The notes under the pieces: model-generated | Databases searched by the model: none | Seen by the model: only the letters and a program-made list of their open reading frames with translations | What the model was told of the DNA's origin: nothing | Part shown: one piece after another, positions 6,804-13,896 of the stretch | Layout of the letters: the number at the start of each line of letters is the position of its first letter | Position numbering within the stretch: the stretch's first letter is position 1 | NCBI GenBank assembly: GCA_028292185.1 | Contig: JAQGMT010000221.1 | Coordinates: forward strand, 1-18,078 | Source: Ramlibacter sp. | Lineage (GTDB): Bacteria; Pseudomonadota; Gammaproteobacteria; Burkholderiales; Burkholderiaceae_C | Direction of reading: 5' to 3' | Length of the DNA: 18,078 bases | Program-made: the position numbers and the translations under genes

Positions 6804-7319
6804 TCACAGTCCCAGCGTGCTCGATGGAAACGAGGGCGCGCTTTTCGCCAGCCACTCGTGCAAGCTCTCGCGAAGCAGCAAGCGCCGCTGCGCTTCGCTG
6901 CCTGAGACACCGTTGCTGCGCTCTGGATCGAGCCGTTGCATCACCCAGCCGGGACTCCAGATCGCGCTGGGCAACTCCAAGGGGTCGGCCGAAACACAGG
7001 CCCGGGCCTCGATGATGTGGGTCCAGTTTTGGCGCCACGTGACGAATCGCGCGTGCCGCCTGACGACCTCGTCATAGCGCCGTGCCAGCAAGGTGCAGCG
7101 CCGCCCTGCCGCAGACCATTGCCGCAGCGACTCGATCACTGCGCGCTCGCCGAGCGGCCAGTCGTGGAAATCGGCATCGCACAAGACGATCTCGCGCCAG
7201 CCCTCGCGCGCGGCACACGCCAGCGCGTCACGCACCAGTTGCTGGAAAGCGATTCGGCCTTCAAATCTTCCCGAGGGAAGTGGGCGGGCGGGATCGGAAT
7301 CGGCCGAACCAGAAGTCAT
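6804..7319 (-). CDS. Conserved protein of unknown function, coupled to roxA
   Basis: A 171-residue soluble protein that I do not assign to a function. It carries a distinctive central run: IVLCDADFHDWPLGERAVIE (about 49-68), then RRYDEVVRRHARFVTWRQNW. These look like family-specific motifs seen in uncharacterised betaproteobacterial proteins (possibly the DUF7931 family, from memory only). The alternation of hydrophobic strands with Asp and Arg/His residues suggests an alpha/beta fold. No signal peptide or membrane segment is visible. The ATG at 7319 overlaps the roxA stop as ATGA, so the two are translationally coupled; longer frames would overlap roxA further. The coupling hints at a job related to translation or ribosomal protein modification, but this is a guess from position alone. 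Confidence 0.8.
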   Translation of the reverse strand: MTSGSADSDPARPLPSGRFEGRIAFQQLVRDALACAAREGWREIVLCDADFHDWPLGERAVIESLRQWSAAGRRCTLLARRYDEVVRRHARFVTWRQNWTHIIEARACVSADPLELPSAIWSPGWVMQRLDPERSNGVSGSEAQRRLLLRESLHEWLAKSAPSFPSSTLGL

Positions 7320-8440
7320 GCCTCGGCCTTTGTGACGTGCGCCCATCCAGCTTCGCACCAGGATCGCAGCAAGGCGCGCGCCGCTTTGCTCGCCGCCTCG
7401 AGTTCGGCCGGTGCGAGGCAGCGGCGGTCAGCCAGTGCGCGCATCGTCTGCGCATCGCGGCCCGAGGCGCGATAGCTCTCGCCGTTGATGAACACGTGGC
7501 GCTCGTCATACATCATGCGCGAGCGCCGGTCCAGCCTCACCCGCCGCAGCGCGCCGCGCACACCCTGGCTCTCGAACCACACATTGGCTTTCGGCTCGGT
7601 AAGGTACTCGCCCAGCGTGCGTGCCAAGGCCGACGGATCCTTGAGCACGGAATCCACCGCCGCACGGGCGAAGTCCTGCAGCTGGGATGGAATGGCACCC
7701 GGCGTGGGCGTCGCGCGTTGGTGCGCATCGCGGTAGACGTCGTCCCCCGCCGCATCGGCATCGTCGGCAAGCCGCTGCAGCAGTTCTCGCGCCAATTCCG
7801 CACGGGCGGGCGAGCGCAAGCCGATGGAATAGGTCTGGCACTCGCCCTCGGCGATGCCGTCATGCGCATAACGAGGAGGCAAGTACAACATGTCGCCGGG
7901 CTCGAGCAGGTATTCGTCCTCGGGCTCGAAACGGGCCAGGACCTTCAGCGGCAAATCCTCTCGCAACTGCAAGTCCTGCTGGCGGCCGATGCGCCAGCGC
8001 CGGCGCCCTTGTGCCTGCAACAGGAAGACGTCGTAGCTGTCGAAGTGCGGACCAACGCCGCCATGGTCGCTGGCATAGCTGATCATCAGGTCATCCAGAC
8101 GGGCCTCGGGCAGGAAGCGGAACTGCTGCAGCAGGTCGTGCGCGCGCGGGTTGTGCAAGTCGACGCCTTGCACCAGCAAGGTCCAGCCCGGCCGGGACAG
8201 CGGCGGAAGCGCGCGGCGCGCGAACGGGCCGCGCCGCAAGGCCCACCTTTTCCCCTGGCTCACCACGCGCGACTCGACCTCGTCGCGTGATGCCAGCTCG
8301 AACAGTTCGCCCCGTGTCATCACAGGGTTCAGCCCAGGCACGGCGCCACGCACCAGCAGTGGCTTCTTTTGCCAGTGCCGAGTCATGAATTGTTGCGCCG
8401 ACAGGCCGCCCAACAGGGGAAGGGGTTGTGTGAGGTCCAT
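7316..8440 (-). CDS. roxA: Ribosomal protein L16 arginine 3-hydroxylase (JmjC/cupin oxygenase)
   Basis: A 374-residue Fe(II)/2-oxoglutarate-dependent oxygenase, essentially the length of E. coli YcfD/RoxA, which hydroxylates an arginine of ribosomal protein L16. The N-terminus has FMTRHWQKKPLLVRGA, typical of this family. The iron triad is visible: His132 and Asp134 in GPHFDSYDVFLL, and His193 in LPPRYAHDGIAEG. The C-terminal part (about 215-374) is the helical dimerisation and winged-helix region. The ATG at 8440 matches the family N-terminus but lacks a Shine-Dalgarno sequence; AGGAG lies 17 nt upstream, too far away. An in-frame TTG at 8455 is possible but has only 2 nt spacing. It starts 22 bp from the divergent slyD and overlaps the downstream unknown gene. 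Confidence 0.88.
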   Translation of the reverse strand: MDLTQPLPLLGGLSAQQFMTRHWQKKPLLVRGAVPGLNPVMTRGELFELASRDEVESRVVSQGKRWALRRGPFARRALPPLSRPGWTLLVQGVDLHNPRAHDLLQQFRFLPEARLDDLMISYASDHGGVGPHFDSYDVFLLQAQGRRRWRIGRQQDLQLREDLPLKVLARFEPEDEYLLEPGDMLYLPPRYAHDGIAEGECQTYSIGLRSPARAELARELLQRLADDADAAGDDVYRDAHQRATPTPGAIPSQLQDFARAAVDSVLKDPSALARTLGEYLTEPKANVWFESQGVRGALRRVRLDRRSRMMYDERHVFINGESYRASGRDAQTMRALADRRCLAPAELEAASKAARALLRSWCEAGWAHVTKAEA

Positions 8441-8447
8441 GGGGAAC

Positions 8448-8456
8448 TGCGACAAT
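8448..8456 (+). promoter_or_regulatory. Candidate extended -10 for a leaderless slyD transcript
   Basis: TGC followed by GACAAT forms an extended -10 element. Its predicted start, 7 nt past the box, falls on the A of the slyD ATG at 8463. No Shine-Dalgarno precedes that ATG, which fits leaderless translation. The match to consensus is modest and the -35 is poor. Confidence 0.35.
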
Positions 8457-8462
8457 TCTCCT

Positions 8463-8981
8463 ATGGAAATCACACCGCAATGCGTGGTCGCCCTCACGTG
8501 GACCCTGAAGGACACCTTGGGCGAAGTGCTGGACGAGCTGTCCGAGCCCGTCGAGTTCCTGGTGGGCGGCGGCGACCTGCTGACGCGCATCGAACAGGCG
8601 CTGCAGGGGCATGAGCCTGGCGACACCCTCGATCTGCACCTCGAACCGGAAGAGGCGTTCGGCGATTACGACGAGCGCTTGTTGTACCTGGAACCGCGCA
8701 ATCTCTTTCCCGCCGAAATCGAGGAAGGCATGACGTTCGAAGGACTTCCGGCGGGTGCCACCGCAGTGGATGCGCCGCGCGACCTGCTCTACACCGTGAC
8801 GGAAATTTATCCAGAGCACGTGGTGCTCGATGGCAACCACCCGCTCGCCGGCATCGCGCTGCGGCTGCGCGTGAAGGTGGAAGCCGTGCGTGAAGCGAGC
8901 GAGGAGGAAATCGGCTCCGGCTCCACAGGCAGCGGGTTTTTCAAGGTGGCGCCAAGCGCCAACGGCCACACGCTGCACTGA
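8463..8981 (+). CDS. slyD: FKBP-type peptidyl-prolyl isomerase, SlyD family
   Basis: A 172-residue cytoplasmic prolyl isomerase/chaperone. The FKBP half-domain (about 1-66) includes VEFLVGGGDLLTRIEQALQG and GDTLDLHLEPEEAFGDYDE. An insert-in-flap domain (about 70-120) follows, and then the SlyD-type hallmark VLDGNHPLAG at 121-130 with the closing strand ALRLRVKVEAV. The C-terminal tail is short, acidic and Gly/Ser-rich and ends in HTLH; it lacks the long His/Cys metal-binding tail of E. coli SlyD, so a nickel-delivery role is unlikely. The ATG at 8463 is the family start; no ribosome binding site precedes it. It is divergent from roxA and convergent with the glycine-zipper lipoprotein gene. 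Confidence 0.9.
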   Translation: MEITPQCVVALTWTLKDTLGEVLDELSEPVEFLVGGGDLLTRIEQALQGHEPGDTLDLHLEPEEAFGDYDERLLYLEPRNLFPAEIEEGMTFEGLPAGATAVDAPRDLLYTVTEIYPEHVVLDGNHPLAGIALRLRVKVEAVREASEEEIGSGSTGSGFFKVAPSANGHTLH

Positions 8982-9001
8982 GGCATGGCCTCGAACGGCG
9001 A

Positions 9002-9022
9002 GCGGGCTGATGGACAGCCCGC
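9002..9022. terminator. Hairpin between convergent slyD and lipoprotein genes
   Basis: A seven-base-pair stem GCGGGCT/AGCCCGC with a seven-base loop in the 63 bp between two convergent stop codons. There is no T-run on either side, so this is not a canonical intrinsic terminator. It may still halt transcription or protect the 3' ends. Confidence 0.4.
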
Positions 9023-9044
9023 GCGCGCCGGAGCCGCGCCAGCC

Positions 9045-9596
9045 TTACGAAAGGTAGATCACGCCGTTTTCGATGCGCACCCGGTCGCCGGGGCGCAGGT
9101 CGCCGGTCGCGCTGACGTCATAGGTCCGCAGCTGCCCGGAATCGGTCTGCACCGAGACGCGATAGACGGGGCCGGCGCTGTTGGCGTAAGCCGCACTGTT
9201 GTTGGCATTGGCAATGTTGTTGCCCACCGCGGCGCCGCCGAGTGCGCCCAGGATGGTGGCGGCCGCCCGGCCACTGCCGCGGCCGATCTGATTCCCCAGC
9301 AGCCCGCCGGCCACCGCACCGATGGCTGCGCCGCCGGCCCCGCTGTTCGGACGCGCTCCCTGGCTGACCAGAGACACGTTGGTGATCCGGCCGTACTCTA
9401 CATAGCCGGCTTGCTGGGCCGGGTAGGCGCCATAGGGGGCAGCGTTACCGGGATTGGAGTAGGACGCCATCGGCGCGGCTTGCTGCTCCGGGAAGTTCTG
9501 CGCGCCGTAGAAAGGGTCGCGCACAGCGCAGGCGGTCAAAGTCGAGGCGACGATCACGGCGCAAGCCGTTGAAAGGGTGCGAATGTTGCGGTTCAT
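9045..9596 (-). CDS. Glycine-zipper 2TM outer-membrane lipoprotein (copy 1)
   Basis: A 183-residue lipoprotein with lipobox LTAC (Cys23). A Pro/Ala/Tyr/Gln-rich spacer (about 25-65) is followed by YGRITNVS. The glycine-zipper segment at about 84-130 (GAGGAAIGAVAGGLLGNQIG and LGALGGAAVGNNI) matches the SlyB/Rickettsia 17-kDa antigen type. The C-terminal domain has VYRVSVQTDSGQLRTYDV and GDLRPGDRVRIENGVIY. Such proteins sit in the outer membrane and affect envelope integrity; the exact role is not established. The ATG at 9596 is preceded by AGGAG. It lies 24 nt downstream of a paralogue with the same layout (9621-10112), most likely in one operon, and converges on slyD. Confidence 0.88.
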   Translation of the reverse strand: MNRNIRTLSTACAVIVASTLTACAVRDPFYGAQNFPEQQAAPMASYSNPGNAAPYGAYPAQQAGYVEYGRITNVSLVSQGARPNSGAGGAAIGAVAGGLLGNQIGRGSGRAAATILGALGGAAVGNNIANANNSAAYANSAGPVYRVSVQTDSGQLRTYDVSATGDLRPGDRVRIENGVIYLS

Positions 9597-9620
9597 TGAT
9601 GCTCTCCTGAATTGAATGGG

Positions 9621-10112
9621 TTACGCGCGATAAATCATGCCGTTGTCGACCCGCACGCGATCGCCGACGCGCAGATCGCCGGTGGCGGGTACGTCGTAGA
9701 CGCGCAATGCTCCCTGGTCGGTTTGCAATGTGATGCGGTACACGGGCTCGCTCACGGTATTGCTCCTCCCGACCTGGCTGCCGACCGCCGCGCCGGCAGC
9801 GCCACCCAGCACCGTCGCCGCGTCGCGGCCGCCACCGCGGCCCACCTGGTTGCCCAGCACGGCGCCGGCCACGCCGCCGATGATCGCGCCCGGCACATTG
9901 ACGCCGCTGCGCGAAACGCCGCCAGGGAAGTACTCGATGTTCGTAACGCGGCCGTACTCCAGCGATGCAGGCGCGGAGCTGGCTGTGCCCGGATAAGCGA
10001 CAGGCGCAGGCGCGTTGGTGTACAGGGGAACGGTGGGGTACACGCTGCAGGCCGCCAGCAAGGCGGCCGTGGCGCTTGCCGCGGCCGTCGCGGCGAAACG
10101 GGTCGTACGCAT
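9621..10112 (-). CDS. Glycine-zipper 2TM outer-membrane lipoprotein (copy 2)
   Basis: A 163-residue paralogue of the next gene downstream. Lipobox LAAC has Cys22. A short Pro-rich spacer precedes LEYGRVTNIEYFPGG, then the glycine zipper at about 75-115 (GAIIGGVAGAVLGNQVG and LGGAAGAAVGSQVG), then the shared C-terminal domain VYRITLQTDQGALRVYDV and GDLRVGDRVRVDNGMIY. The conserved C-terminal halves and divergent spacers point to tandem duplication with relaxed constraint on the spacer. The ATG at 10112 has a strong AAGGAG 6 nt upstream. It is first in a likely two-gene operon. A hairpin-forming inverted repeat and repeated CTGTAG motifs lie just upstream, where regulation is probable. Confidence 0.88.
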   Translation of the reverse strand: MRTTRFAATAAASATAALLAACSVYPTVPLYTNAPAPVAYPGTASSAPASLEYGRVTNIEYFPGGVSRSGVNVPGAIIGGVAGAVLGNQVGRGGGRDAATVLGGAAGAAVGSQVGRSNTVSEPVYRITLQTDQGALRVYDVPATGDLRVGDRVRVDNGMIYRA

Positions 10113-10164
10113 GAGAATCTCCTTGTAGACACAAGGCGCAGCCGGCGGCGCGCCTCACCTTTGC

Positions 10165-10170
10165 ATTACA
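10165..10170 (-). promoter_or_regulatory. Candidate -10 box for the glycine-zipper lipoprotein operon
   Basis: TGTAAT on the minus strand matches TATAAT at five of six positions and would start transcription near 10158, about 45 nt ahead of the ATG at 10112. The -35 region, 16 bp upstream, holds CTACAG rather than TTGACA, so an activator bound to the CTACAG repeats is plausible. Confidence 0.4.
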
Positions 10171-10191
10171 GGTGCGGCGGCAGCACCTGTA
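10167..10191. repeat. Nine-bp perfect inverted repeat in the lipoprotein promoter
   Basis: TACAGGTGC and GCACCTGTA form a perfect inverted repeat around a seven-base centre. It spans from the candidate -10 box to the -35 position. It could be a protein-binding site. Confidence 0.55.
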
Positions 10192-10243
10192 GCGCAGGCA
10201 ATGCCGCACGTTGCTGTAGGAACGGGCTCGTCGGCCTGTAGGA
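10187..10243. repeat. Three CTGTAG direct repeats upstream of the lipoprotein operon
   Basis: CTGTAG occurs at 10187-10192, 10214-10219 and 10236-10241. The last two extend to CTGTAGGA and lie 22 bp apart, about two helical turns. The first overlaps the inverted repeat and the -35 position. This arrangement suits a response-regulator or activator binding array; the binding protein is unknown. Confidence 0.45.
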
Positions 10244-10279
10244 GTTGTTAGCCGTGGCAGAGTTTGCCAGGCCTCGCGC

Positions 10280-11902
10280 TCAGCTTCTGAAAGCGTCTTC
10301 CAGCTCGAGGGGTCGCGTGAAACCGATCGAGTGGGACGAAGCCGGGCTCGCGCCGCTGCGCGGCGAGTGTTGCTCCGCGCCGGGGGCGGCACGCGGCGCT
10401 TCGGCGTTGAGCTTGAAAATGCTGACCACGCGCGAGAGCTTGCTGGCTTGCATGCGCATCGACTCCGAGGCACCCGTCGACTCTTCCGCCAGGCTGGCGT
10501 TCTGCTGGGTACCGTGGTCGATCTGCGTGATCGCCTGGAACATCTGCTCGATGCCCCGGGTCTGCACCCGGCTGGCTTCGGTGATCTCGTCCATGATGTC
10601 GGACACGCTCTGGATGCTGGTTTCGATGTCGCCCATTCGCGCGCCGGCCTGATCGACCAGCTTGCTGCCGGCTTCCACCCGTTCGACCGAGTTGGCGATC
10701 AGTTGCTTGATCTCTTTTGCGGCGGTGACCGAGCGCTGTGCGAGATTTCTCACCTCCGACGCGACCACCGCGAATCCACGGCCTTGCTCACCCGCGCGCG
10801 CTGCCTCGACGGCAGCATTCAGGGCCAGGATGTTGGTTTGGAACGCGATGCCGTCGATGACTCCGATGATGTCGACGATCTTCCTGGAAGCCTGGTTGAT
10901 CGAGGCCATGGTCTCCACGACGTCCGCCACCACCTTGCCGCCCTTCTGGGCGGAGGCAAACGCGGTCGCCGCCATCCGGTTGGCCAGTTGCGCACTCTCG
11001 GCGTTTTGCTTGGCTATGCGCGTCATTTCATTCATCGACGCGGAGGTTTGCTGCAGTGAACTCACCTGCTGCTCAGTGCGCGAGGACAACTCCAGGTTGC
11101 CCGAAGCGATCTGTTCGGCCGAGGCGGAAATGGCATGGGTGCCGGCCCTGACTTCTTCCACGATGTTCTTCAGGTTCCGATTCATGCCGTTGAGCGCATG
11201 CATCAACTGGCCCGCCTCATGTTTGCTGTGGCTGTCTATCTCGTACGTCAAATCCCCGGCTGCAACCGCATTCGCAACCCTGAGCACCTGCTCCAGCGGA
11301 CGCGCCAACAGCACGTAAACCGCATAAGTGACGGCGACGATGCACAGCACGGTCAGCGCGAAGATCGCGGTCATGGCATAGAACGCCTTGTCCGAGGACG
11401 CCTTGCCCTTTTTTTCGAAATCGGCAGCCAAGGCTTCGATGTGACGCAGGAACTCGGCCGAGACGCCGCCCAGCCGTGTAAACGCCGCCAGCGTTGCCGG
11501 ATCGTCACGATGCAATGCCGCGTTGCTGAGCACCGATTCGATTTGCCCCCTCATCTCGCCCCATTGCGCCGTGAGACGGGTGGCTGCCGCGTCGTCGCCC
11601 GACTGTTCCGTCAGGACGGGCAGCAGCGTTGCGAAGCGGGTGTCGACGTCCTTCAGCGCCTGCTGCGTGGCGGCGCGCGATGAGGCCGACCCATCCGTCA
11701 CGAGCGACTCGTTCACGCCCCGCATCAGGAATTGCATCGCGCCCTTGGTTTCGGCGATCGATGTCAGCGAAGCCTGCGTTCGGTCGATCCACTGCACGCA
11801 GAGCATCGCCGACAAGGCAGCGCCGATGACCAGCAGGCAGATCGCGCTGTTGGCCAGAACAAGTTGCCGGTTGGCAGTGATCGATGAAAAACCGCGAAGC
11901 AT
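10280..11902 (-). CDS. Methyl-accepting chemotaxis protein
   Basis: A 540-residue transmembrane chemoreceptor. The first membrane helix is at about 14-36, followed by a periplasmic four-helix-bundle-like sensor region at about 38-172. The second membrane helix is at about 173-200. A HAMP region starts RPLEQVLRVANAVAAGDLTY. The cytoplasmic signalling domain has the highly conserved hairpin tip, IDGIAFQTNILALNAAVEAA with ARAGEQGRGFAVVASEVR following, at about 349-385. The tail ends LELEDAFRS and lacks an NWETF-type pentapeptide for CheR/CheB tethering. The ATG at 11902 is chosen because it directly precedes the basic N-terminus and first membrane helix; its ribosome binding site is weak. The longer frame from 11965 would start inside the predicted promoter. 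The ligand is unknown. It may signal through the CheA/CheW encoded at 1-2432. Confidence 0.92.
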   Translation of the reverse strand: MLRGFSSITANRQLVLANSAICLLVIGAALSAMLCVQWIDRTQASLTSIAETKGAMQFLMRGVNESLVTDGSASSRAATQQALKDVDTRFATLLPVLTEQSGDDAAATRLTAQWGEMRGQIESVLSNAALHRDDPATLAAFTRLGGVSAEFLRHIEALAADFEKKGKASSDKAFYAMTAIFALTVLCIVAVTYAVYVLLARPLEQVLRVANAVAAGDLTYEIDSHSKHEAGQLMHALNGMNRNLKNIVEEVRAGTHAISASAEQIASGNLELSSRTEQQVSSLQQTSASMNEMTRIAKQNAESAQLANRMAATAFASAQKGGKVVADVVETMASINQASRKIVDIIGVIDGIAFQTNILALNAAVEAARAGEQGRGFAVVASEVRNLAQRSVTAAKEIKQLIANSVERVEAGSKLVDQAGARMGDIETSIQSVSDIMDEITEASRVQTRGIEQMFQAITQIDHGTQQNASLAEESTGASESMRMQASKLSRVVSIFKLNAEAPRAAPGAEQHSPRSGASPASSHSIGFTRPLELEDAFRS

Positions 11903-11960
11903 AGGGGCTTTCGGTGGTTGAAGAAGTTGGCGGGCTCGCCAGCGCCAAAGGCACCCATCT

Positions 11961-11990
11961 AACATACTACATGTGAGTGATTTATTTCAA
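11961..11990 (-). promoter_or_regulatory. Candidate sigma70 promoter of the chemoreceptor gene
   Basis: On the minus strand TTGAAA (11990-11985) and TATGTT (11966-11961) are separated by 18 bp, five and four matches to consensus. The predicted leader is about 52 nt. The surrounding 239 bp intergenic region is markedly AT-rich. Confidence 0.45.
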
Positions 11991-12010
11991 TTAGTTACGT
12001 TTATAGCGAG

Positions 12011-12037
12011 AAAACGTGGCCGAAGCGGCACAGTTTT
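12011..12037. terminator. Candidate terminator downstream of dut
   Basis: GTG-G-CCG and CGGCAC form a six-pair stem with one bulged G around AAG. The stem is flanked by AAAA on the left and TTTTT on the right, so it can read as a weak intrinsic terminator in both directions. It lies about 105 bp past the dut stop codon and upstream of the chemoreceptor promoter. Confidence 0.4.
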
Positions 12038-12141
12038 TAGAACTAAACAGCTCTTAAGCGATAAATTCGGTGCGAGTCAACGCCGGTTCTGATCGACCAG
12101 CGAGCGGAAAATGTAACTCTGGCGCGCGATCCCGCGTCAAC

Positions 12142-12600
12142 TCAGGTCTTGCCGGTCGAACCGTAGCCGCCGGAACCGCGCTGCGTCGAGGGGAAGTCGT
12201 CCACCACGTTGAACTGCGCCTGCACCACCGGCACGATCACCAGCTGCGCCAAGCGCTCCATCGGTTGCAGCGTGAACGCCACGTCGCTGCGGTTCCAGGC
12301 GCTCACCATCAATTGCCCCTGGTAGTCGCTGTCGATCAGGCCGACCAGATTGCCAAGGACGATCCCGTGCTTGTGGCCCAGCCCTGATCGCGGCAGGATC
12401 ATCGCGGCGTAGCCAGGGTCTTTCAGCCAGATGGCGATTCCGGTGGGGACCAGGCGCCAGGCATTGGGTGCGAGCGTGAGCGCCTCATCGATGCACGCCC
12501 GCAGGTCCAGGCCGGCACTGCCGGGCGTCGCGTAGCTGGGGAGTTGATCCGCCATGCGCGGATCGAGAACCTTGACGTCTATCTTCATGAGTTCGCTCAT
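12142..12600 (-). CDS. dut: dUTP diphosphatase (dUTPase)
   Basis: A 152-residue enzyme that hydrolyses dUTP to dUMP and pyrophosphate, keeping uracil out of DNA and supplying dUMP for thymidylate synthesis. All five trimeric-dUTPase motifs are present in order: PGSAGLDLRA (26-35), LPRSGLG (69-75), GLIDSDYQGQL (87-97, with the catalytic Asp at 90), RLAQLVIVP (116-124) and RGSGGYGSTG (141-150). Two ATGs are possible, at 12600 and 12588 (the latter giving MKIDVKVLDPR, closer to the E. coli N-terminus). Neither has a strong Shine-Dalgarno. The longer form is listed because it does not overlap the upstream gene. It starts 6 nt after the coaBC stop, the widespread coaBC-dut arrangement. Confidence 0.95.
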   Translation of the reverse strand: MSELMKIDVKVLDPRMADQLPSYATPGSAGLDLRACIDEALTLAPNAWRLVPTGIAIWLKDPGYAAMILPRSGLGHKHGIVLGNLVGLIDSDYQGQLMVSAWNRSDVAFTLQPMERLAQLVIVPVVQAQFNVVDDFPSTQRGSGGYGSTGKT

Positions 12601-12606
12601 CGGATA

Positions 12607-13818
12607 TCAGGGAAGCCGGCGCGCGATCTCGGCCACGAGCGCTCGCGCCAGTTCGAGCTTGGGGGCCCGCGGCATGTCGCGCGTACCCTTTTCATCCACC
12701 AGCAACAAGGCGTTGTCTTCCGCGCCGAACGTGGCCGGCCCGATGTTGCCCACCAGCAGCGGCACACCTTTGCGCGCGCGCTTGGCCTGCGCATTCGCCA
12801 CCAGGTCATGGCTTTCAGCGGCAAACCCGACGCAGAACAAGGCTCCCGATTTCGCCCGCGGCAATTGAGCGATGGTCGCCAGGATGTCCGGGTTTTCGGT
12901 GAACGCCAGGTCAGGCGTCTCGCCCGACCCGTCCTTCTTGATCTTTCGTTCCGAGTGGCTGGCAGGACGCCAATCGGCCACCGCCGCGGTAGCGATGAAC
13001 ACGTCGGCTCGCTGCGCATGCGGCTGCGTCGCCTCGAGCATCTCGCGCGCCGACTTGACGTCGATGCGCGTCACCCCGCGTGGCGTGGGGAGGCTCACGG
13101 GGCCCGCGACCAGGGTGACCTCGGCGCCCGCCTCCCGCGCCGCGCGCGCGATAGCGAAGCCCATCTTGCCGCTGGAAAGATTGGTGATGCCGCGCACCGG
13201 ATCGATGGCCTCGAAGGTGGGACCCGCGGTAACGAGGACCTGCTTGCCGCGCAGCAGCTTAGGCTGGAAGAACGCGATGATGTCCTGCAGCAGTTCGGGC
13301 GGCTCCAGCATCCGGCCATCGCCGGTTTCGCCACAGGCCTGGAATCCTGTACCCACGCCAAGGATGTGCGCGCCGTCGGCGTCCAGCTGGGCCATGTTCC
13401 TCTGGGTGGCCGGATGGGCCCACATCTCGCGGTTCATCGCCGGTGCGAGCAGCAGCGGCACCTTGTCGATCGGTCGTGCCAGGCACATCAGGCTAAGCAG
13501 TTCGTCCGCGCGGCCATGCAGCAGTTTCGCCATGAAGTCCGCGCTGCACGGAGCGATCACAATCGCGTCGGCCTCGCGCGAGAGGTTGATGTGCGGCATG
13601 TTATTGGGCTCGCGGCTGTCCCATTGCGAGCCATACACCTTGCGGCCCGAGAGCGCCTGCATCGTCACGGGCGTGATGAACTGCTCGGCCGCCTCGGTCA
13701 TCACCACCTGCACCGTTGCGCCCTCCTTGATCAGGGCGCGGCACAACTCGGCGGCCTTGTAGCATGCGATGCCCCCCGAAAGTCCGAGGACGAAGTGCTT
13801 GCCTGCGAGGTCGTTCAT
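12607..13818 (-). CDS. coaBC: Bifunctional phosphopantothenoylcysteine synthetase/decarboxylase
   Basis: A 403-residue fused enzyme for two steps of coenzyme A synthesis: ligation of cysteine to 4'-phosphopantothenate (CTP-dependent) and decarboxylation to 4'-phosphopantetheine (FMN-dependent). The N-terminal CoaC flavoprotein half shows VLGLSGGIACYKA (10-22), active-site His76 in NMPHINLS, LLLAPAMNREMW (122-133) and the substrate-clamp Cys162 in GFQACGETGDGRM. The C-terminal CoaB half starts at about 192 with VLVTAGPTFEAIDPVRGITN and SSGKMG, then ATAAVADWRP and KIKKDG. The ATG at 13818 is preferred over an in-frame TTG 9 nt upstream. It is divergent from pyrG across 105 bp and is followed by dut. 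Confidence 0.95.
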   Translation of the reverse strand: MNDLAGKHFVLGLSGGIACYKAAELCRALIKEGATVQVVMTEAAEQFITPVTMQALSGRKVYGSQWDSREPNNMPHINLSREADAIVIAPCSADFMAKLLHGRADELLSLMCLARPIDKVPLLLAPAMNREMWAHPATQRNMAQLDADGAHILGVGTGFQACGETGDGRMLEPPELLQDIIAFFQPKLLRGKQVLVTAGPTFEAIDPVRGITNLSSGKMGFAIARAAREAGAEVTLVAGPVSLPTPRGVTRIDVKSAREMLEATQPHAQRADVFIATAAVADWRPASHSERKIKKDGSGETPDLAFTENPDILATIAQLPRAKSGALFCVGFAAESHDLVANAQAKRARKGVPLLVGNIGPATFGAEDNALLLVDEKGTRDMPRAPKLELARALVAEIARRLP

Positions 13819-13875
13819 TGGGCGCAATGTAGCAGGATGAATACGTTAACGTGTCGGCGCAATACACCGCACGCC

Positions 13876-13881
13876 TATAAT
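13876..13881 (+). promoter_or_regulatory. Candidate -10 box of the pyrG operon
   Basis: A perfect TATAAT in the 105 bp between coaBC and pyrG. Transcription would start near 13888-13890 within CTCTTTACC, leaving a leader of about 35 nt. The -35 region is not close to consensus. Confidence 0.5.
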
Positions 13882-13896
13882 CGCTCTTTACCACCT

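Noticed and set aside
6352..7077. 241-codon plus-strand open frame across the lipoprotein gene and intergenic region
   Set aside because: It crosses a promoter-like region antisense to two supported genes, and its product is an Arg/Gln/Pro-rich mirror of the Ala/Pro repeat.
12016..12060. Sigma28 flagellar promoter for the chemoreceptor gene
   Set aside because: TAAA followed 15 nt later by GCCACGTT is only a partial match to the flagellar consensus GCCGATAA and coincides with a terminator-like hairpin; the sigma70-type pair at 11961-11990 is better.
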